In this document: positions 61,831 to 64,000 of the stretch, in pieces
Numbering within the stretch: position 1 is the first letter of the stretch
How the letters are laid out: each line of letters begins with the position of its first letter
Assembly: GCF_004187715.1 (NCBI RefSeq)
Contig: NZ_QZWF01000002.1
Coordinates: 248,001-312,000 of the forward strand
Length of the DNA: 64,000 nt
DNA from: Streptomyces sp. F001
GTDB lineage: Bacteria > Actinomycetota > Actinomycetes > Streptomycetales > Streptomycetaceae
Direction of reading: 5' to 3'
Position numbers and translations under genes: made by a program
The notes under the pieces: generated by a model
Databases searched by the model: none
Told to the model about the DNA's origin: nothing
The model's input: the letters and a program-made list of their open reading frames with translations, nothing else

Positions 61831-61918
61831 TCCAGCCGCTGACGGAGCGCGGAGCACCTCGGCGAACCCCGGAAATTCCGCCCGATCCGGCGGTTGCCGC
61901 AACGCGGACATGAAAGAG

Positions 61919-61948
61919 CCCTGGCTGGACGGGGGAGGCCAGCCAGGG
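61919..61948 (-). terminator. Hairpin terminator after the Orn/Lys/Arg decarboxylase gene
   Basis: CCCTGGCTGG (61919-61928) pairs perfectly with CCAGCCAGGG (61939-61948), 10-base loop. It lies between the decarboxylase stop (62074) and the cNMP-domain start (61830), so each gene is probably transcribed separately. Confidence 0.75.
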
Positions 61949-62073
61949 CCGTAAGCGGTGGTGTACGGAGGACGATGAGGTCGACTCCGTCACCACGTAT
62001 GGGTGAACGATAAACCATCACGGGGTGTGGTCCGAACGCGGAACCGGGTCCCGTGAGCTGTTTCACTTCGGCC

Positions 62074-63552
62074 TCACTGCTCCTGTGAGGTCACGACGCG
62101 GATCGTGTCCAGTTCCGGGTCGCTGGGGTCGGGCAGGTTCATTCCGGAGGCCAGCCCCGAGCGCAGGTACCGCAGCACCGGCTCGGTGAGCCGTTCGCCG
62201 GGCAGGACGGCCGGGATGCCCGGTGGGTAGGGCGTGACCATCTCTGCCGCGACCCGGCCGGCCGCCTCGGCCACGGGCACGTTCTCGGCCGGACCGAAGA
62301 ACGCGTCGCGCGGCAGACGGTCCTGCGCCATCCGGAGCCCGGACGGCGACGGCACCTCCACCTGCGGGGCGGGCCCCAGGTCGGGCGCGGCGGCCGCGAG
62401 GTCCTTGAGCGCGGCGAGCAGTTCGCCGGTGGTCTCGTGGTCGTCGGCGTGGGTGAGCTGTGCGCCGATGCGGCGATGGTCGGCCAGGTGCGTCTCGATG
62501 TTGTGGAACCCGCGCAGCCAGTCGGCGGCCTGGTACCCGGTGATGCCGAGCCCGTCCACCTCGATGATCACGGGCAGCGGGTCGAAGTCGTCGGCCTTTC
62601 CCCGGCCGCAGAAGTCGGCACGGTCGTTGACGTGCATCCCGTCGATCTCCTCGATGGTGACCCGGACGTGGGCGGCGAGGTCGAGGGCGGCACCCAGGAG
62701 CTCCCACCCGTGCAGCACCATCTGCCGGCGCCAGCCGTCGAGCCCGGCGAGGATCAGCACCGACGGGCTGGTCGTGCCCAGCAGGTCGGCCCGCATCCCG
62801 AGCAGTTCGGGTGGCACCAGGTCACCCTGCAGATGGAAGACGGAGCCCTGTTCGAGACCGCTGCCCATCTTGTGGATGCTCGTGACACAGATGTCGGCGC
62901 CCGCGTCCATCGCCCAGGACGGCAGCTCCGGGTGGAACGGCAGATGCGCACCCCACGCCTCGTCGACGATCAGCGGAACCGGCCGCCGGTGACAGACCTC
63001 CGCGACCGCCCGTAGATCCGCACAAGAGCCGTACGGCGTCGGACTGGTGACCAACGCGCCCTTGGCGTCGGGATGCTCGGCGAACGCCCGGTCGAACGCC
63101 GCGGCGGACGGCGGATGCGCGAGATGCCGCTCGGCGTCCCAGCGGGGCTCGACCCACACGGGCTCGATACCGGACAGGATCAGCCCCGACACCACGGACT
63201 TGTGCGCGTCCCGCCCGATCAGCAGCCGTTCGTGCGGACCGGCGACGGCCAGCATCGCCGCCTTCACCGACAGGGAACTCCCGCACGTGCTGAAGAACGT
63301 GTGCTCGGCGTGGACGGCGTCCGCCATCAACTCCTGGGCACGCTGCAGTACCCGGCCCCGGGTGAGCCGGTCGTCGAGACCGCCCGACGCCAGCACGTCA
63401 CCGAGGAACACCGCGTCCCCCAGCACCTGGCGCACCGCAGGATCGGCGCCCCGAGCCTGCTTGTGCCCGGGCGGCGTGAACGACAACCGCCCGGTGCGCC
63501 GGTACTCGGCGAGGGCTTCCAGAACGGGGGCGTGGGTGTGATCGACGGCCAT
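62074..63552 (-). CDS. Orn/Lys/Arg decarboxylase family protein (PLP)
   Basis: A 492-residue fold type I PLP enzyme without the N-terminal wing domain, so of the short actinobacterial/Bacillus SpeA-like class. The PLP lysine is in SIHKMGSGLEQGS (about residue 230); the site is also defined by TCGSSLSVKAAMLAVAGPHE (phosphate), DAHKSVVSG and VDEAWGAHLPFHPEL (Asp, His). It decarboxylates lysine, ornithine or arginine to a diamine or agmatine. It is 0.9 kb from the lysine/arginine exporter, so both may deal with basic amino acids. Confidence 0.92.
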   Translation of the reverse strand: MAVDHTHAPVLEALAEYRRTGRLSFTPPGHKQARGADPAVRQVLGDAVFLGDVLASGGLDDRLTRGRVLQRAQELMADAVHAEHTFFSTCGSSLSVKAAMLAVAGPHERLLIGRDAHKSVVSGLILSGIEPVWVEPRWDAERHLAHPPSAAAFDRAFAEHPDAKGALVTSPTPYGSCADLRAVAEVCHRRPVPLIVDEAWGAHLPFHPELPSWAMDAGADICVTSIHKMGSGLEQGSVFHLQGDLVPPELLGMRADLLGTTSPSVLILAGLDGWRRQMVLHGWELLGAALDLAAHVRVTIEEIDGMHVNDRADFCGRGKADDFDPLPVIIEVDGLGITGYQAADWLRGFHNIETHLADHRRIGAQLTHADDHETTGELLAALKDLAAAAPDLGPAPQVEVPSPSGLRMAQDRLPRDAFFGPAENVPVAEAAGRVAAEMVTPYPPGIPAVLPGERLTEPVLRYLRSGLASGMNLPDPSDPELDTIRVVTSQEQ

Positions 63553-63607
63553 GGCAGCCGGGTTCCCGACATCGCCGACCGCAAATCACCCCGTGCACGA
63601 CGCCCGC

Positions 63608-63829
63608 TCAGCCGACCTCGGCGTGCCTGCCGGGGGTGAGGATCTCGTCCAGCACCCTGAGCACCGCCTCGTAGGCCAGCCGTCGTACGGCCGCCTCCCG
63701 GGCTCCGTCCGGGTCGTTCGCCGCCAGGGCGTCGCTGCGCGCCCGCCATGCGCGTTCCTCCTGTTCCGCGCAGGCCCTGCCGCGCTGGATGCGCCGCAAC
63801 AGCTCGTCTGAGTCCACGACGTCGGTCAT
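63608..63829 (-). CDS. Small hypothetical protein, 73 residues
   Basis: An Arg/Glu/Ala-rich helical protein (DELLRRIQRGRACAEQEERA, AAVRRLAYEAVLRVLDEILT) with normal Streptomyces codon use. No signal peptide or motif; family not recognised. It starts 55 bases upstream of the decarboxylase start on the same strand and could be co-transcribed with it. Confidence 0.6.
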   Translation of the reverse strand: MTDVVDSDELLRRIQRGRACAEQEERAWRARSDALAANDPDGAREAAVRRLAYEAVLRVLDEILTPGRHAEVG

Positions 63830-64000
63830 GCTCTCCGCGTACCCCCGTGTTCCGCTTCGATGGCCGACTGTGCAGGCTTTCGGCGACTTGTTCCGGCTGG
63901 TTTGGCGGGCCCCGCAGGGGTGAGCCGAACAGTGTGGGCGGCGCGGCCGGACGAAAGCCCGTTTTCTTCGACTCGGCGGTGTCCTTCCCGGTCGATCAGT
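63830..64000. other. Non-coding end of window
   Basis: Probably the promoter region of the minus-strand gene ending at 63608 and of a gene beyond the window. I see no strong promoter boxes, palindromes or RNA gene. Confidence 0.4.

Noticed and set aside
1..64000. tRNA, rRNA or CRISPR arrays
   Set aside because: No cloverleaf-type sequence with a TTCGA-type arm, no rRNA segment and no regularly spaced direct repeats were found by eye.

Overview
The window is a 64 kb stretch of very GC-rich, gene-dense actinobacterial chromosome, almost certainly Streptomyces. Evidence: strong third-position GC, many GTG starts, an SsgA-like sporulation protein, a SigB/F/G-type sigma factor, a streptophobe membrane protein, a DUF6777 protein, a clpP3-clpP4-popR locus, and F420-, VOC- and FHA/Ser-Thr-kinase genes typical of that genus. 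I recognise about 66 protein genes, three decayed or truncated genes, no rRNA or tRNA genes, no CRISPR array and no intact mobile element.

Layout. 1-6.2 kb: tail of a GH19 chitinase, a MOSC protein, a VOC protein, adenosine deaminase, a mycothiol/DinB-type protein, a LysR regulator divergent from a YghZ-type aldo-keto reductase, and a small unknown. 6.2-10.1 kb: a phospho-signalling cassette (FHA-FHA-ABC exporter, SH3-like protein, Ser/Thr kinase) with the architecture of mycobacterial Rv1747/PknF. 10.2-15.2 kb: streptophobe protein, DUF6777 protein, an RsbW-fold ATPase facing a SigB-family sigma factor, and a methyltransferase. 15.3-17.2 kb: popR and clpP3-clpP4. 17.2-27.3 kb: TioE-like MerR regulator divergent from an erythromycin-esterase-family gene, then epoxide hydrolase, VOC, APH-type kinase, SGNH lipoprotein, secreted esterase-like protein, alcohol dehydrogenase, VOC and RNase HI. 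27.6-31.2 kb: four translationally coupled genes (patatin, MGT-type glycosyltransferase, membrane protein, membrane-anchored alpha/beta hydrolase), followed by a decayed NAD(P)H-binding gene.

31.6-34.8 kb: a redox locus (nitroreductase, azoreductase, MarR regulator, aldo-keto reductase) sharing a repeated operator-like motif. 34.8-42.2 kb: DUF6328, SsgA-like, F420 oxidoreductase, a predicted pseudokinase, Thr/Ser dehydratase, a small unknown, AIM24 and a TerD-CAP-CAP fusion. 42.4-49.1 kb: a ROK regulator with a canonical promoter, followed by secreted GH27, GH95 and SGNH enzymes (plant-glycan side-chain removal). 49.1-52.6 kb: a three-gene overlapping operon of a response-regulator/flavoreductase fusion, a cyclic-nucleotide-domain histidine kinase and a UBP zinc-finger protein. 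52.9-59.3 kb: universal stress protein, DUF4032 kinase-like protein, MBL hydrolase, AlkB, TetR with tandem palindromic operators, FAD dehydrogenase and DUF488. 59.6-63.8 kb: ArgP-type LysR divergent from a LysE exporter, a cNMP-domain protein, an Orn/Lys/Arg decarboxylase and a small unknown.

Four otherwise good genes (LysR, FHA-ABC, DUF6777, TerD-CAP) each carry one apparent 1-base indel in a C or G run, which suggests assembly error more than biology. The systems I consider least described are the patatin/glycosyltransferase cassette, the REC-flavoreductase/cNMP-kinase/UBP operon and the TerD-CAP-CAP protein next to AIM24.
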